35,629 bases of DNA from a virus, in IMG/VR virus record IMGVR_UViG_3300044949_001473, positions 1-35,629 of that record. The stretch is one strand, 5' to 3'. This document shows, one piece after another, positions 24,581-32,594 of the stretch; the first letter of the stretch is position 1, and each line of letters begins with the position of its first letter. A program made the position numbers and the translations under genes. The notes below the pieces were generated by a model. That model was not told where the DNA came from and ran no database searches. It saw only the letters and a list, made by a program, of their open reading frames with translations.

Positions 24581-26515
24581 TTAGTATGGTGATAATAATA
24601 CATACACAGTTTGAGGATCAGGATTGAATGTAATAGAAGGTTTAATAAAATTACCTGGTTTCCAAATAATATTTGTAAATGGAAGATCACGAACATATTG
24701 CATAACATTATTAGAATTATTTCTAAAAATTGCGAATTTAAACTGAGTTTTAATCCAATTTCTAACGTCTGTTGTGGTATAGTTATTAAAATCAATAATA
24801 TTGATTAATGAATCAATAGGAAGACTATCTGTGCGATAAGCTATTGCATTAACAACAGGGAATACTCTTCCATCAGGATGTGATTTTTTAATATAATATA
24901 TTTTATATTTTGTATAATGGATATACGAATTAAAGTCTGGCTGTCTTGTTGGATCAGCACCATTATATGGATTAACTAATAATCTATCAAATAATTGAGG
25001 ATCTCTATACATTAAATTAATAACATCAATTGAGCATTCAATTTTATCAACATCAATATTAGATCCTCTAATAGTACTACCCATATTAATAGTGCCAAGT
25101 GTGTTTGCTGATATGGCTGGACTGAAGGAGCATGTCTGACTTGGTTCACAACAATATATTGGGGTTGGTGTAGGTAAAGGGCTTCTTGTTGGAACTGGTG
25201 TGGTTTCTGATGGACAGATACTCTCTCTAGTAAATTGACCATTAGAGAACGTGTAAGTATAAGTTCCTAGGCATGTTGTTGAAGAGCATGTATAATTATA
25301 TGCTGTAACATCTATAATTGGGAAATTATGAGATCCTAATAATGTTCCTCCAATGTTAATAAATGAATAACGATCTTGTGGATCTGTTGTCATTATACCA
25401 CCCTTATAGGCATACATGGTTATTCTTACATTACCATTTAGTCTACCAGCATACCAATTAGCTTTGGTTACTAGACTAACTTTATTAACCTCATAATTTG
25501 TTTTAATAGCTTTGAGATCAACTAAAACTTCTTCATTTCCATCCAAACCGGTATTATCTCCAGACCAATAAAAATACGGAGCATCATCTTCTCCCTGTCC
25601 TCCGCTGTTGGATGGACAATATCCTAAAGTTTTGCTTCTAAAAGGATAAGATATATATGTTTCAGTATCTAAATCTCTTCCTGCTCCTGGCAACATGGTA
25701 TATGAAAATACTAAATAGTCTGCACCTGGTAATCGTGGTGGATTTCCGACTCCTGGTTTAGATGGAGTTAATGTAGGAGTTGGTGTTGGGGTTAATGAGG
25801 ATGTTGGAGTAAAACTAGGTGTAGGAGTAGGAGAAGCTCCAGGAGATTTAGTTATTGTTGGAGTATTAGTAATTGTTGGCGTTATAGTAGGAGTAGGTGT
25901 CAATGTTCTAGTAACTGTTGGAGTAGGAGAAAAACTCGGAGGAGGAGTTTGTGTTGGTGATGGACTATTAGTTATTGTTGGCGTAACTGTTGATGTAGGA
26001 GTAACAGTTGGAGTAGGAGACGGAACAATACATCTATAAACACATAAATTAGCAGATACGTCGCAAGTATCAAGATTATGTGAAATGTTAAGACTAACCT
26101 GTCTGGGTATCATAACAGGATTAAAAGATCCAGAGACTTCATCTGTATCAGAAGATCTTACGTATGGATTAATAACGGTTACAGGCACAGTTCCGCAAAC
26201 TGTTTCTATCTGAACATTATCTGGTATAACTTGGCATGGAAGATCAGGATCATCTGTAGGAGGAACATCGCAACAGTAAAATAACCTAAACTCAACATAA
26301 GCTACTTCTGAATTTAAAACCAACGAAGTGGAAGTTTCTAAATTTTGTATATATGCAATATCCGTCCAGTCCATTATGGTTTCATCAGAACTATTAAAAA
26401 ATTTAACCTGTGCCTTTAAACAGTCTCTTATTTCTGTTATTGTAATTTTTAACAAAAGAACAGAATCTTGTATATTAGACTCTAATAAATATGGTATATT
26501 ACAGAACGATGGCAT
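24581..26515 (-). CDS. Mosaic Pro/Thr-linker protein with TerD-like inserted domain
   Basis: The ATG at 26515 aligns with the start of its paralogue and gives 644 aa; a TTG 45 bases upstream is less likely. Residues 1-165 share the paralogue's N-terminal domain ('DIAYIQNLETSTSLVLN', 'VRSSDTDEVSGSFNPVMIPR'). A Pro-Thr-Ser linker of about 110 residues follows. Residues about 280-440 are an inserted domain with 'PGAGRDLDTETYISYP', 'YFYWSGDNTGLDGNEEVLVD' and 'NWYAGRLNGNVRITMYAYKG', resembling the Asp-rich Ca-binding fold of TerD-like proteins. After a second short linker the last 170 residues again match the paralogue ('LPFTNIIWKPGNF', 'VYVLLSPY'). There is no signal peptide. It is probably a virion-surface or adhesin-like protein; the function is unproven. 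Confidence 0.78.
   Translation of the reverse strand: MPSFCNIPYLLESNIQDSVLLLKITITEIRDCLKAQVKFFNSSDETIMDWTDIAYIQNLETSTSLVLNSEVAYVEFRLFYCCDVPPTDDPDLPCQVIPDNVQIETVCGTVPVTVINPYVRSSDTDEVSGSFNPVMIPRQVSLNISHNLDTCDVSANLCVYRCIVPSPTPTVTPTSTVTPTITNSPSPTQTPPPSFSPTPTVTRTLTPTPTITPTITNTPTITKSPGASPTPTPSFTPTSSLTPTPTPTLTPSKPGVGNPPRLPGADYLVFSYTMLPGAGRDLDTETYISYPFRSKTLGYCPSNSGGQGEDDAPYFYWSGDNTGLDGNEEVLVDLKAIKTNYEVNKVSLVTKANWYAGRLNGNVRITMYAYKGGIMTTDPQDRYSFINIGGTLLGSHNFPIIDVTAYNYTCSSTTCLGTYTYTFSNGQFTRESICPSETTPVPTRSPLPTPTPIYCCEPSQTCSFSPAISANTLGTINMGSTIRGSNIDVDKIECSIDVINLMYRDPQLFDRLLVNPYNGADPTRQPDFNSYIHYTKYKIYYIKKSHPDGRVFPVVNAIAYRTDSLPIDSLINIIDFNNYTTTDVRNWIKTQFKFAIFRNNSNNVMQYVRDLPFTNIIWKPGNFIKPSITFNPDPQTVYVLLSPY
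25750..26025 (-). repeat. Pro-Thr-Ser coding low-complexity repeat
   Basis: An array of imperfect ACW-CCW-type codon repeats encodes the linker (T-P-T-P, T-I-T-N-T-P) of the 644-aa protein. Similar arrays occur at 27140-27435, 30060-30150, 31550-31660, 32640-32765 and 34060-34250 in neighbouring genes. Such tracts can expand, contract and recombine between genes. Confidence 0.85.
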
Positions 26516-26517
26516 GG

Positions 26518-26607
26518 TTATGGCACTATAATTATGGTTTGTATTGTTGAGTAACAACAATCATTATCTGGCACTGATTGAATCTTTAATTGTTTATCGT
26601 TATTCAT
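26518..26607 (-). CDS. Possible 29-aa micro-ORF
   Basis: In the gap between the two mosaic genes, ATG at 26607 opens MNNDKQLKIQSVPDNDCCYS and a further nine residues, stopping two bases before the downstream ATG. An AAAGAG site lies nine bases ahead. The stop-start arrangement suggests it could couple translation to the 644-aa gene, which itself has no clear binding site. Coding status is uncertain. Confidence 0.35.
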   Translation of the reverse strand: MNNDKQLKIQSVPDNDCCYSTIQTIIIVP

Positions 26608-26623
26608 AATAGTATACTCTTTA

Positions 26624-27931
26624 TTAACATGGTATTAATTCTACATATACAGTATCTGATCTTGGAGTAAATGCTGGCGATGATGATAAATTTTTCCCTG
26701 GATACCAAATTAAATCGGTATATGGCCAAAATGAAGAATAAAAAACGGTTGTTTTATCTATAGACCTGACAAGCCGACTGAAAATAAATTTAGTTCTTAT
26801 CCATTCTCTAACTACTAGTGATGATGCGTCACTGCCACTAAATTCTCTAATTTTTAAAGGCATCCCGAAAGGAACATTTTCCGTTAAATAGCCAATGCCA
26901 TTTTTAGTTGGAGTATCGAATAGTCCATAACGAACGACCATATATAATTCATATCTTTTATATCCTTGAAAATCGTTTGGTATATTTGGATATGTATAAT
27001 TTAAATTAAGTTGACTTGCAACCTGACCTGAGCACATAGCATCAATATCAATAGGCACAGATTTTGTATAACTGCCTAAATTAATTGTTGGTAAAGTATT
27101 TATATCTACAAATGGAGCAAATATAGCATTGCATTTAGCAGGAATAAAGGATGGTGTTGGGGTGCGAGTATTTGTAACTGTTGGGGTTGGTGTTCGTGTT
27201 AATGTTGCTGTTGGAGTTAATGTAGGAGTATTGCTAATTGTTGGTGTTAAAGTTGCTGTTGGAGTTGGAGATGCTCCTGGCGATTTTGTAACTGTAGGTG
27301 TTGGAGTCTGAGTTCTAGTAGCTGTTGGGCTAACAGTAATAGTTGGTGTTACGGTAGATGTGGGAGTGTATGTTGGAGTTACTGTTGGAGTTGGTGTTAA
27401 TGTTCTGGTTGGTGTTGGAGTAGGTGTTGGCACAATACATCTAACACTACATAAATGAGCGGATAGTTGGCAATTTTCTTCATGATTAATTGTTAATTTT
27501 ATATTTCTAGGAATCATGATAGGATTAAACGAGCCAGAAAACTCATCAACATCCGAAGATCTAACATAAGCATTTTCTACAACAACAGGACTTGATCCAC
27601 AAGCACTAATAACAGAATCGGGTCCTTCTTCTATAACATCACAAGGAAAATCATCTGTTGGAGGATCATCTATTACAGGACCGCAGCATGAATATAGACG
27701 AAATTCTATTTTTGATATTGTATTATTTAATGTTAATGATGTATTTGTTTCTAGATTAGTTATATATGCAACATTAAACCAGTCGGTAGTTAAAGTCTCT
27801 GATAAATCATAAAATCTAGCTTGTAATGTCAAACAATCTAAAAGTCTAGATATGTTTAATTCAATAAACATAATTTCGTTTGTAATACTATGCTGAATAG
27901 TATATGTTAGATCTGGACATTGAAAAGCCAT
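26624..27931 (-). CDS. Mosaic Pro/Thr-linker protein (435 aa)
   Basis: It starts [20 protein letters not shown]. Residues 1-170 form a Cys-containing beta-rich domain, residues about 170-265 a Pro-Thr linker ('[19 protein letters not shown]' style), and the last 165 residues a domain with '[20 protein letters not shown]', '[17 protein letters not shown]' and a final 'VYVELIPC'. Both end domains are shared with the 644-aa neighbour, which has an extra domain in the middle of its linker, so this is the simpler form. There is no signal peptide or membrane helix. The paired arrangement argues for tandem duplication. Probable appendage or surface role. Confidence 0.78.
   Translation of the reverse strand: MAFQCPDLTYTIQHSITNEIMFIELNISRLLDCLTLQARFYDLSETLTTDWFNVAYITNLETNTSLTLNNTISKIEFRLYSCCGPVIDDPPTDDFPCDVIEEGPDSVISACGSSPVVVENAYVRSSDVDEFSGSFNPIMIPRNIKLTINHEENCQLSAHLCSVRCIVPTPTPTPTRTLTPTPTVTPTYTPTSTVTPTITVSPTATRTQTPTPTVTKSPGASPTPTATLTPTISNTPTLTPTATLTRTPTPTVTNTRTPTPSFIPAKCNAIFAPFVDINTLPTINLGSYTKSVPIDIDAMCSGQVASQLNLNYTYPNIPNDFQGYKRYELYMVVRYGLFDTPTKNGIGYLTENVPFGMPLKIREFSGSDASSLVVREWIRTKFIFSRLVRSIDKTTVFYSSFWPYTDLIWYPGKNLSSSPAFTPRSDTVYVELIPC
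27140..27435 (-). repeat. Pro-Thr-Ser coding low-complexity repeat
   Basis: The linker array of the 435-aa protein, same codon pattern as at 25750-26025. The plus strand shows GTTGGWGTWGGWGTT-like words, giving shadow open frames rich in Val-Gly that I do not regard as genes. Confidence 0.85.
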
Positions 27932-27955
27932 GAATATTCCTCTGTTTTAATTATT

Positions 27956-28726
27956 CTAATTAATATATTTAAAATTATCGCAACAATTTACAATTCTAAC
28001 AAACTCAGTTTCTGACATTTCTCCAGTAAGTAGAACATTTTCCCAGAAGGTCCAATCATTATAATCATATCTCCATCTTATTGGAACACGATATCTTATA
28101 TGAATATATGAATTATTTTTTACATCCGTAGTTGGATATAAAAATATTTCAAAATAATCATCATTTACATAATATTCAAAAGTGCCAAGTACTATTTGGG
28201 GATTTGTACTACTCAATAATTGAGGACCGTCTGTTATTGACCAATTTAATAAATATTCTCCAGTATAGTTAATTGGTATACATTCTACACAGGAATCAAG
28301 ATCTGATCCTACAACTAAACTTGATACATTTTGCATCGGATAGGTGGTGCTTGTATTTGCTGTGCTACTACTAACTTTTGTAGAGCTGGAATTAATAAAT
28401 ACTGTTGATACCTTTTGATTACATACTGGATAAGTAATAGTATTAGGATATCCTGGATTAAATTTGCCTGTAAAAATATTGAATTTAAACTGTCTGATTG
28501 CTTGTGGAGCGTGGGTGATAGTTATATTCTCAATATTATTATTAAGCTTATCTTTATCATTATCAGATATTTTACCATTATCTTTTATAATATAATTTGA
28601 ATATTTTATATTATTTTTATTTATATTTTTACTATCGGTCTTAACAGATGTATATTGGTTAAAACTTGGACCACTTTGAGTGTTCTGAGGCTGGTTCTGT
28701 TTGCTGTCGTGATATATATATTTCAT
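27956..28726 (-). CDS. Hypothetical 256-aa protein
   Basis: Not recognised. The first about 70 residues are Asn/Lys/Asp-rich and probably disordered (MKYIYHDSKQNQPQNTQSGP). The rest is beta-rich with aromatic strands ('RQFKFNIFTGKFNPG', 'GEYLLNWSITDGPQLL', 'YIHIRYRVPIRWRYD') and a Cys pair 'DSCVEC', ending in 'RIVNCCDNFKYIN'. It lies 10 bases downstream of the metalloprotease gene, so the two are probably co-translated; it might be a partner or substrate. It has no signal or transmembrane segment. Confidence 0.7.
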   Translation of the reverse strand: MKYIYHDSKQNQPQNTQSGPSFNQYTSVKTDSKNINKNNIKYSNYIIKDNGKISDNDKDKLNNNIENITITHAPQAIRQFKFNIFTGKFNPGYPNTITYPVCNQKVSTVFINSSSTKVSSSTANTSTTYPMQNVSSLVVGSDLDSCVECIPINYTGEYLLNWSITDGPQLLSSTNPQIVLGTFEYYVNDDYFEIFLYPTTDVKNNSYIHIRYRVPIRWRYDYNDWTFWENVLLTGEMSETEFVRIVNCCDNFKYIN

Positions 28727-28736
28727 ATATTTTTCT

Positions 28737-30005
28737 CTAATTATTATTAATATTATTACAGGTTTTGCAAAAGCCTTCTGCTATTGACGCCGGATTAATT
28801 AATGGAGTTCTTCCATTGTCTACTGTTATTATTCCTGATTCTCTTGCTCCTGGTGATACTTCTTCGTAGCCGAGATCTTGTAAGTATCCAATTGATAAAG
28901 GAGTAATGATATTAGCACGATTATAAGTTTTACCCATTAATTCATTAACTATTCCATTATAATCTGCTCTTCTAAATTGGGTAGATCCTGAGATTACGAT
29001 TCTTGTTGGAACATAATTATTTTGCCAATGAACAAGAGCTGATCCTGTACCGCCACTAGTTTCAACAGGAACAGCTGGTCTAGTTAACGGATTAGTATTA
29101 TTAGCTATTCTATTATATCCCCTAATCGTATCAGGATGGGTCGATTGTGTTAATCTGGGTAAAGATCCTGTAAATGGTTGTGGTTCTGGCGTCAAAACAA
29201 ACTCATCCCAAACTCCTATTCCTAGAGCGTGTCCAAGTTCGTGTGTAAGTATTCTTACCCAATCACTATATGTATAAGAAGAACCTAGTTGACCAATAAA
29301 ATGTTTAGAATTAAGTTCTAAACGAAAAAATTGATAAAATTTAAGGACTGGATCGTCTGAACTAGAAATACCGGATTCATATGGAGCTGCTCCAGCCAAC
29401 CATCCAGCATTTTCATTTTTCTTTGTATAAGATATAAGGGATAATCCATTAAAATTTAATTCAGTATTTGTTATATAGTCTAATATGTATTGTGGATATC
29501 TAATATAATTATTCCATATATTTGCCGCTTCGATTAGTGCGTTTCTGTATGTAACATCTTCAGTAGGAATTAAGTCAAATGATGATATATCGAATATATG
29601 AAATCTAGTGGTAACGGTTAATGTTGCTACTGATGATGTTAGTGTTTGTTGAAATATGTTGCTGTTAAGACCATAGTTTCTTCTTTGATAGGTTATAATG
29701 CATCTATATTCTCTATTGTTGTTAGTAGATGAGGCATTAATTCTTAATGTGTCAGAATATACAGCATTTCTTGTTGTTCCTGTCCATGTATATGACAATG
29801 CTGTGTTTTTAATTTTTTTAGTGGTGATTGATGTCCATATCCCGCCACTAACTCTAGATTGCCAATCATATATTATTCTATAGTCATATTGGATAGGTCC
29901 AGATGATGGAGTAGGATCACCTATTCTATCAACAGCAACTGTGAAAGATGTTTTTGCTCCGCTTCTTACGGTTATTGATACTGGTTGAGTAATAATAGAT
30001 GCCAT
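28737..30005 (-). CDS. Ig-like plus leishmanolysin-like zinc metalloprotease
   Basis: A 422-aa protein. Residues 1-132 look like an immunoglobulin-type beta sandwich ('ITQPVSITVRSGAKTSFTVA', 'YRCIITYQRRN'). Residues about 140-385 form a metzincin: zinc site H255-E-L-G-H259-A-L-G-I-G, a possible third ligand His326 in 'GSALVHWQNN', and Met357 in 'NELMGK' as the Met-turn. The spacing between second and third His, the 'HW' and 'ELM' motifs and the 'ITPLSIGYLQDLGYE' tail match the leishmanolysin (M8) pattern. It likely cuts a protein, perhaps a host surface or virion protein; no signal peptide is present, so it may travel on the virion. Neighbours are PT-rich proteins and a protein sharing the junction sequence. 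Confidence 0.82.
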   Translation of the reverse strand: MASIITQPVSITVRSGAKTSFTVAVDRIGDPTPSSGPIQYDYRIIYDWQSRVSGGIWTSITTKKIKNTALSYTWTGTTRNAVYSDTLRINASSTNNNREYRCIITYQRRNYGLNSNIFQQTLTSSVATLTVTTRFHIFDISSFDLIPTEDVTYRNALIEAANIWNNYIRYPQYILDYITNTELNFNGLSLISYTKKNENAGWLAGAAPYESGISSSDDPVLKFYQFFRLELNSKHFIGQLGSSYTYSDWVRILTHELGHALGIGVWDEFVLTPEPQPFTGSLPRLTQSTHPDTIRGYNRIANNTNPLTRPAVPVETSGGTGSALVHWQNNYVPTRIVISGSTQFRRADYNGIVNELMGKTYNRANIITPLSIGYLQDLGYEEVSPGARESGIITVDNGRTPLINPASIAEGFCKTCNNINNN

Positions 30006-30016
30006 ATTTTATCCCT

Positions 30017-30361
30017 TTATGGTATGTTAAATATTAAAGAGGGTATGTTGTATGACTGAGATGGTGTTGGAGTAAAAACAGGAACACTAGGAGTAGGACT
30101 AAAAACAGGATTAGCTGTAATTTGTGGAGTTGGTGTCGGTTCTGGTGGAGGACACTCATGAACAGATTCATTATTGTCTAGTGCAAAATTAATTAAGTCT
30201 TTACCAGAAGTTCTATCGTAATCTTTAATTTCATTATTAATTTTATTTAATCCGCCTCTATTAGCTTCATTTTTTTTAGAGCTACTAGAAGGACTATTAA
30301 AAGAACCTAATGAATTATTCACTCTTTGATTATAAAAATATGTTGGTTTGTATATGCTCAT
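30017..30361 (-). CDS. Small protein with Pro/Thr linker and IFNIP tail (114 aa)
   Basis: MSIYKPTYFYNQRVNNSLGS, then a Lys/Asn-rich helix, 'CPPPEPTPTPQI' and a Pro/Thr linker ending 'PTPSQSYNIPSLIFNIP'. It has the same end as three longer proteins nearby, without their Cys-rich part, so it is a reduced member of the set. Overlap with the upstream gene is ATGA, and its end is followed by the metalloprotease gene with a CATACCATAAAGG junction. Probable structural or attachment role. Confidence 0.7.
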   Translation of the reverse strand: MSIYKPTYFYNQRVNNSLGSFNSPSSSSKKNEANRGGLNKINNEIKDYDRTSGKDLINFALDNNESVHECPPPEPTPTPQITANPVFSPTPSVPVFTPTPSQSYNIPSLIFNIP

Positions 30362-30765
30362 GGTCTTGCTATTCCTGGTACTGGTACTGTTGTTGGATCA
30401 TTAGGATTTTTGGATGGACATAATACTCCGACTACAATTTTTATTGGACCTTTTGCTCCATCTATAGCTTTTCTTCCTTCACTACCTGGTTTTAAAATAT
30501 TGTCTATAGCTTTTTTATAGACCTCAGCAGCTTTTTCTGGAGGTATCCCATTTGGAAATTGTCTTTCTAAAGGTTTTAATAACTTGTCTAGAGCTGTGCT
30601 TTCATAAAGCACTATTCCTCCTTGTACAACTCTTAATACTCTATCTTTGTCTTTTCCTGGTCCTGTTGGAGGATCTTTACAGTTATTATAGTCATTTTCA
30701 TTTTTTTCAACAGCATCTTCTAATTTATCATTAGGAATATCATTACAATTATTAGGTATAGGCAT
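30358..30765 (-). CDS. Hypothetical 135-aa protein
   Basis: Not recognised. A hydrophilic N-terminal 40 residues with two Cys (MPIPNNCNDIPNDKLEDAVE), then 'RVLRVVQGGIVLYESTALDK' and an alpha-helical, Lys/Glu-rich middle ('PPEKAAEVYKKAIDNILK'), ending in a beta strand 'PIKIVVGVLCPSKNPN' and a Pro-rich tail. A good GGAG site with an eight-base spacer precedes the ATG. It overlaps the next gene by 4 bases. The Pro-rich C-terminus 'TTVPVPGIARP' recalls the PT-tails of its neighbours. Confidence 0.65.
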   Translation of the reverse strand: MPIPNNCNDIPNDKLEDAVEKNENDYNNCKDPPTGPGKDKDRVLRVVQGGIVLYESTALDKLLKPLERQFPNGIPPEKAAEVYKKAIDNILKPGSEGRKAIDGAKGPIKIVVGVLCPSKNPNDPTTVPVPGIARP

Positions 30766-30770
30766 TATAA

Positions 30771-31097
30771 TTACTCCGTAATGTATGTATTTAAATATAG
30801 ATTATATACCATACCAGTTTTAAAGTTATCTACGCCTAAACGCCTATTATTAGCTGGTGAATAGTTTACTCCGAAAGCTAATTCGTCAGGATAGCTAAAA
30901 TTACTAAGATATTTATCTTGTTGATCAAGCTGATTCAAAACGTTTTTATCAATATCATTTCGATCATAATAGATTCTATTATTATTACAAAAATATGTGT
31001 TCGTCGGAGGAAACGTGGTAGAACTTAGTTCAAAAACATCATAAGGGTCTGTTGCTGTTAGACCTGACGGCGGAGTTTGGGGTTTATATGTGGCCAT
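30771..31097 (-). CDS. Hypothetical 108-aa protein
   Basis: The ATG at 31097 is chosen because AGGA lies eight bases before it; longer in-frame starts exist upstream but lack a site. The protein, MATYKPQTPPSGLTATDPYD, is Tyr/Asn/Asp-rich with 'TYFCNNNRIYYDRNDID' and 'FGVNYSPANNRRLGVDN', probably a small structural protein. It lies 28 bases after a candidate late promoter and is the first gene of the group that includes the metalloprotease. Confidence 0.65.
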   Translation of the reverse strand: MATYKPQTPPSGLTATDPYDVFELSSTTFPPTNTYFCNNNRIYYDRNDIDKNVLNQLDQQDKYLSNFSYPDELAFGVNYSPANNRRLGVDNFKTGMVYNLYLNTYITE

Positions 31098-31124
31098 AAT
31101 ATATTTCCTATAAGGCATATCACT

Positions 31125-31136
31125 ATATTTATACAC
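31125..31136 (-). promoter_or_regulatory. Candidate phage late promoter with T4-like TATAAATA core
   Basis: The minus strand reads GTGTATAAATAT, containing TATAAATA exactly, and lies 28 bases before the ATG at 31097. It shares GTGTAT with the motifs at 1583, 12624 and 17978. It could drive the protein block from 31097 down to the metalloprotease and beyond. Confidence 0.55.
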
Positions 31137-31174
31137 TACATTTTGTAAATTTTTAAGATATAACTAAATTTTGA

Positions 31175-31480
31175 TCAGTTTTTAATTCTGAAGCCTGGGC
31201 GAGATTTCCATATATCATCTTGCCATCCTATTAAATTAGCAATAGGATTTGCATTTAATCTATTATTAGTAAAAGTTTCTTGATTATTTTGTGATGATAA
31301 TATTTTACTTTCGTTTAAAAATCTATCATTTGTAAAAGACGATGGAACATTAGATAGTGGTAAATTAGTATCAAAAAAATAACTATCTTTATTGTTTATA
31401 TAGTAGTTATCATTAAATGTTTCCCAAATAGCATTGGGAAGATTGTATGCTGTTTCTGTTTTAATGTTGTATATAGGCAT
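31175..31480 (-). CDS. Small paralogous protein, NLPNA-W-TFN family (101 aa)
   Basis: MPIYNIKTETAYNLPNAIWE, 'TFNDNYYINNKDSYFFDTNL' and a C-terminal 'GWQDDIWKS'. It is the partner of the 100-aa protein at 33707-34009, sharing Y-N-I, 'Y-N/D-L-P-N-A-x-W-x-T-F-N', 'P-L-S/T-N-V' and 'N-D-R-F'. AAAGGA precedes the ATG. Each copy directly follows a Cys-rich protein with the IFxIP tail and probably acts with it, as a chaperone or structural partner. I recognise no known family. Confidence 0.75.
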   Translation of the reverse strand: MPIYNIKTETAYNLPNAIWETFNDNYYINNKDSYFFDTNLPLSNVPSSFTNDRFLNESKILSSQNNQETFTNNRLNANPIANLIGWQDDIWKSRPGFRIKN

Positions 31481-31491
31481 ATAAAATTCCT

Positions 31492-32571
31492 TTATGGTAT
31501 GCTAAATATTGATTGAGTATTGCCACTATAGTACGAAGACGATGGAGTCGGAGTTACCGAAGGAGTGCTAGAACTTGGAGTTGGAGTAACTGATGGTGTG
31601 GAACTTGGTGTTGCTGAAGGAACAGGAGCCGATGGTGTAGGAGTTGGAGTTACACAATCTTCTGGTCTCTCATCTTCTGGTAAACAAGAACACTCGCATT
31701 CTTTTCTTGTTGCATATCCAGACCCTGAAGCACAATTAGAATTACACTCATAACAAAATGAACGGCCTTGATAACTAGAACATAAGTATATCGCATTGAT
31801 ACATGTTGTCTCTATGGTTCCATTCTCATTAGTAACATCTGAGCAAACAATATCAAGACTTTGTTTATGTGCTAATGCTGCCGCGTATCCTGCTTTGCCT
31901 GGTCCAAAAATAACTCCATTATAGTATGTTGGCTCTTCTGAATTTAAATTTTCAATCAAAGCATTGTCGTATGTTGTTAATACTAAATCTCCACATTCAT
32001 CTGGATTAAAATCTTTTGAGCATCCAACCCACCACTTGTTACAATTGCATTCGTCTTCTAATGGCAGAGGATGAAATTCATAGTTTTGCAAAAATAGCAG
32101 TGGATCATCTGATGCTCCACCAATATTTCCTAAAACTCTATTTAAATAATCTAATATTGCTGGACTAATAATAAACTCTGAATCATAACTTGCTCTACTG
32201 GCCAATTGACCTAGTTTCATAGTTTCGATAAATGTTAATCTGGCACAAAATGGTACGTTCTGTCCTGGACCAGGATTTTTTGGAACAACACAATATGGTT
32301 GTCTAATTTCTCCATTTTGTAATTCGTCACAAGGAATATAGTCTTCCCATTCTCTAGCAAGAGGTGGTAAGAAAACATCAGGATCCAATGTTCCTTTTAC
32401 TGGTTCTTGAGGTATTCCAATACCAGTAATAGGATCTTCTATATCAGGATAAATAAACCATACACAAATAGGATCATGGTCAACATTTGGTGGCTCGTTC
32501 TGCTCTGGTGGAGGAACATGTGATTTTGGAACTGGAGCAAATATTGGTTCGTAATCTGGATCGTATCCCAT
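31492..32571 (-). CDS. Cys-rich protein with Pro/Thr linker and IFSIP tail (359 aa)
   Basis: It begins MGYDPDYEPIFAPVPKSHVP and has many Cys: around 'CNCNKWWVGCSKD', and a dense C-terminal cluster 'SFCYECNSNCASG' followed by 'RKECECSCLPEDE'. Then comes a Pro-Thr-Ser linker ending 'SSSYYSGNTQSIFSIP'. It is paralogous to the 371-aa protein at 32595: both have R-x-P-Y-C, C-N-K-W and a closing 'C-x-x-C … EC-x-x-SC' pattern. There is no signal peptide, which is surprising for such a Cys-rich protein; it may bind metal or become oxidised after lysis. Probably surface-exposed. AAAGGT precedes the ATG. Confidence 0.75.
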   Translation of the reverse strand: MGYDPDYEPIFAPVPKSHVPPPEQNEPPNVDHDPICVWFIYPDIEDPITGIGIPQEPVKGTLDPDVFLPPLAREWEDYIPCDELQNGEIRQPYCVVPKNPGPGQNVPFCARLTFIETMKLGQLASRASYDSEFIISPAILDYLNRVLGNIGGASDDPLLFLQNYEFHPLPLEDECNCNKWWVGCSKDFNPDECGDLVLTTYDNALIENLNSEEPTYYNGVIFGPGKAGYAAALAHKQSLDIVCSDVTNENGTIETTCINAIYLCSSYQGRSFCYECNSNCASGSGYATRKECECSCLPEDERPEDCVTPTPTPSAPVPSATPSSTPSVTPTPSSSTPSVTPTPSSSYYSGNTQSIFSIP

Positions 32572-32594
32572 AATGTGACCTTTCTGATGATCTG

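Noticed and set aside
24505-24795. Minus-strand frame overlapping the end of the 644-aa gene
   Set aside because: Mostly antiphase to a well-supported gene and lacking a good start; it would also run into the plus-strand terminator.
27129-27311. Plus-strand open frame rich in Val-Gly
   Set aside because: It is the reverse of the Pro-Thr codon array of the minus-strand gene; same for 31565-31753 and 34070-34261. No binding site or independent coding signal.
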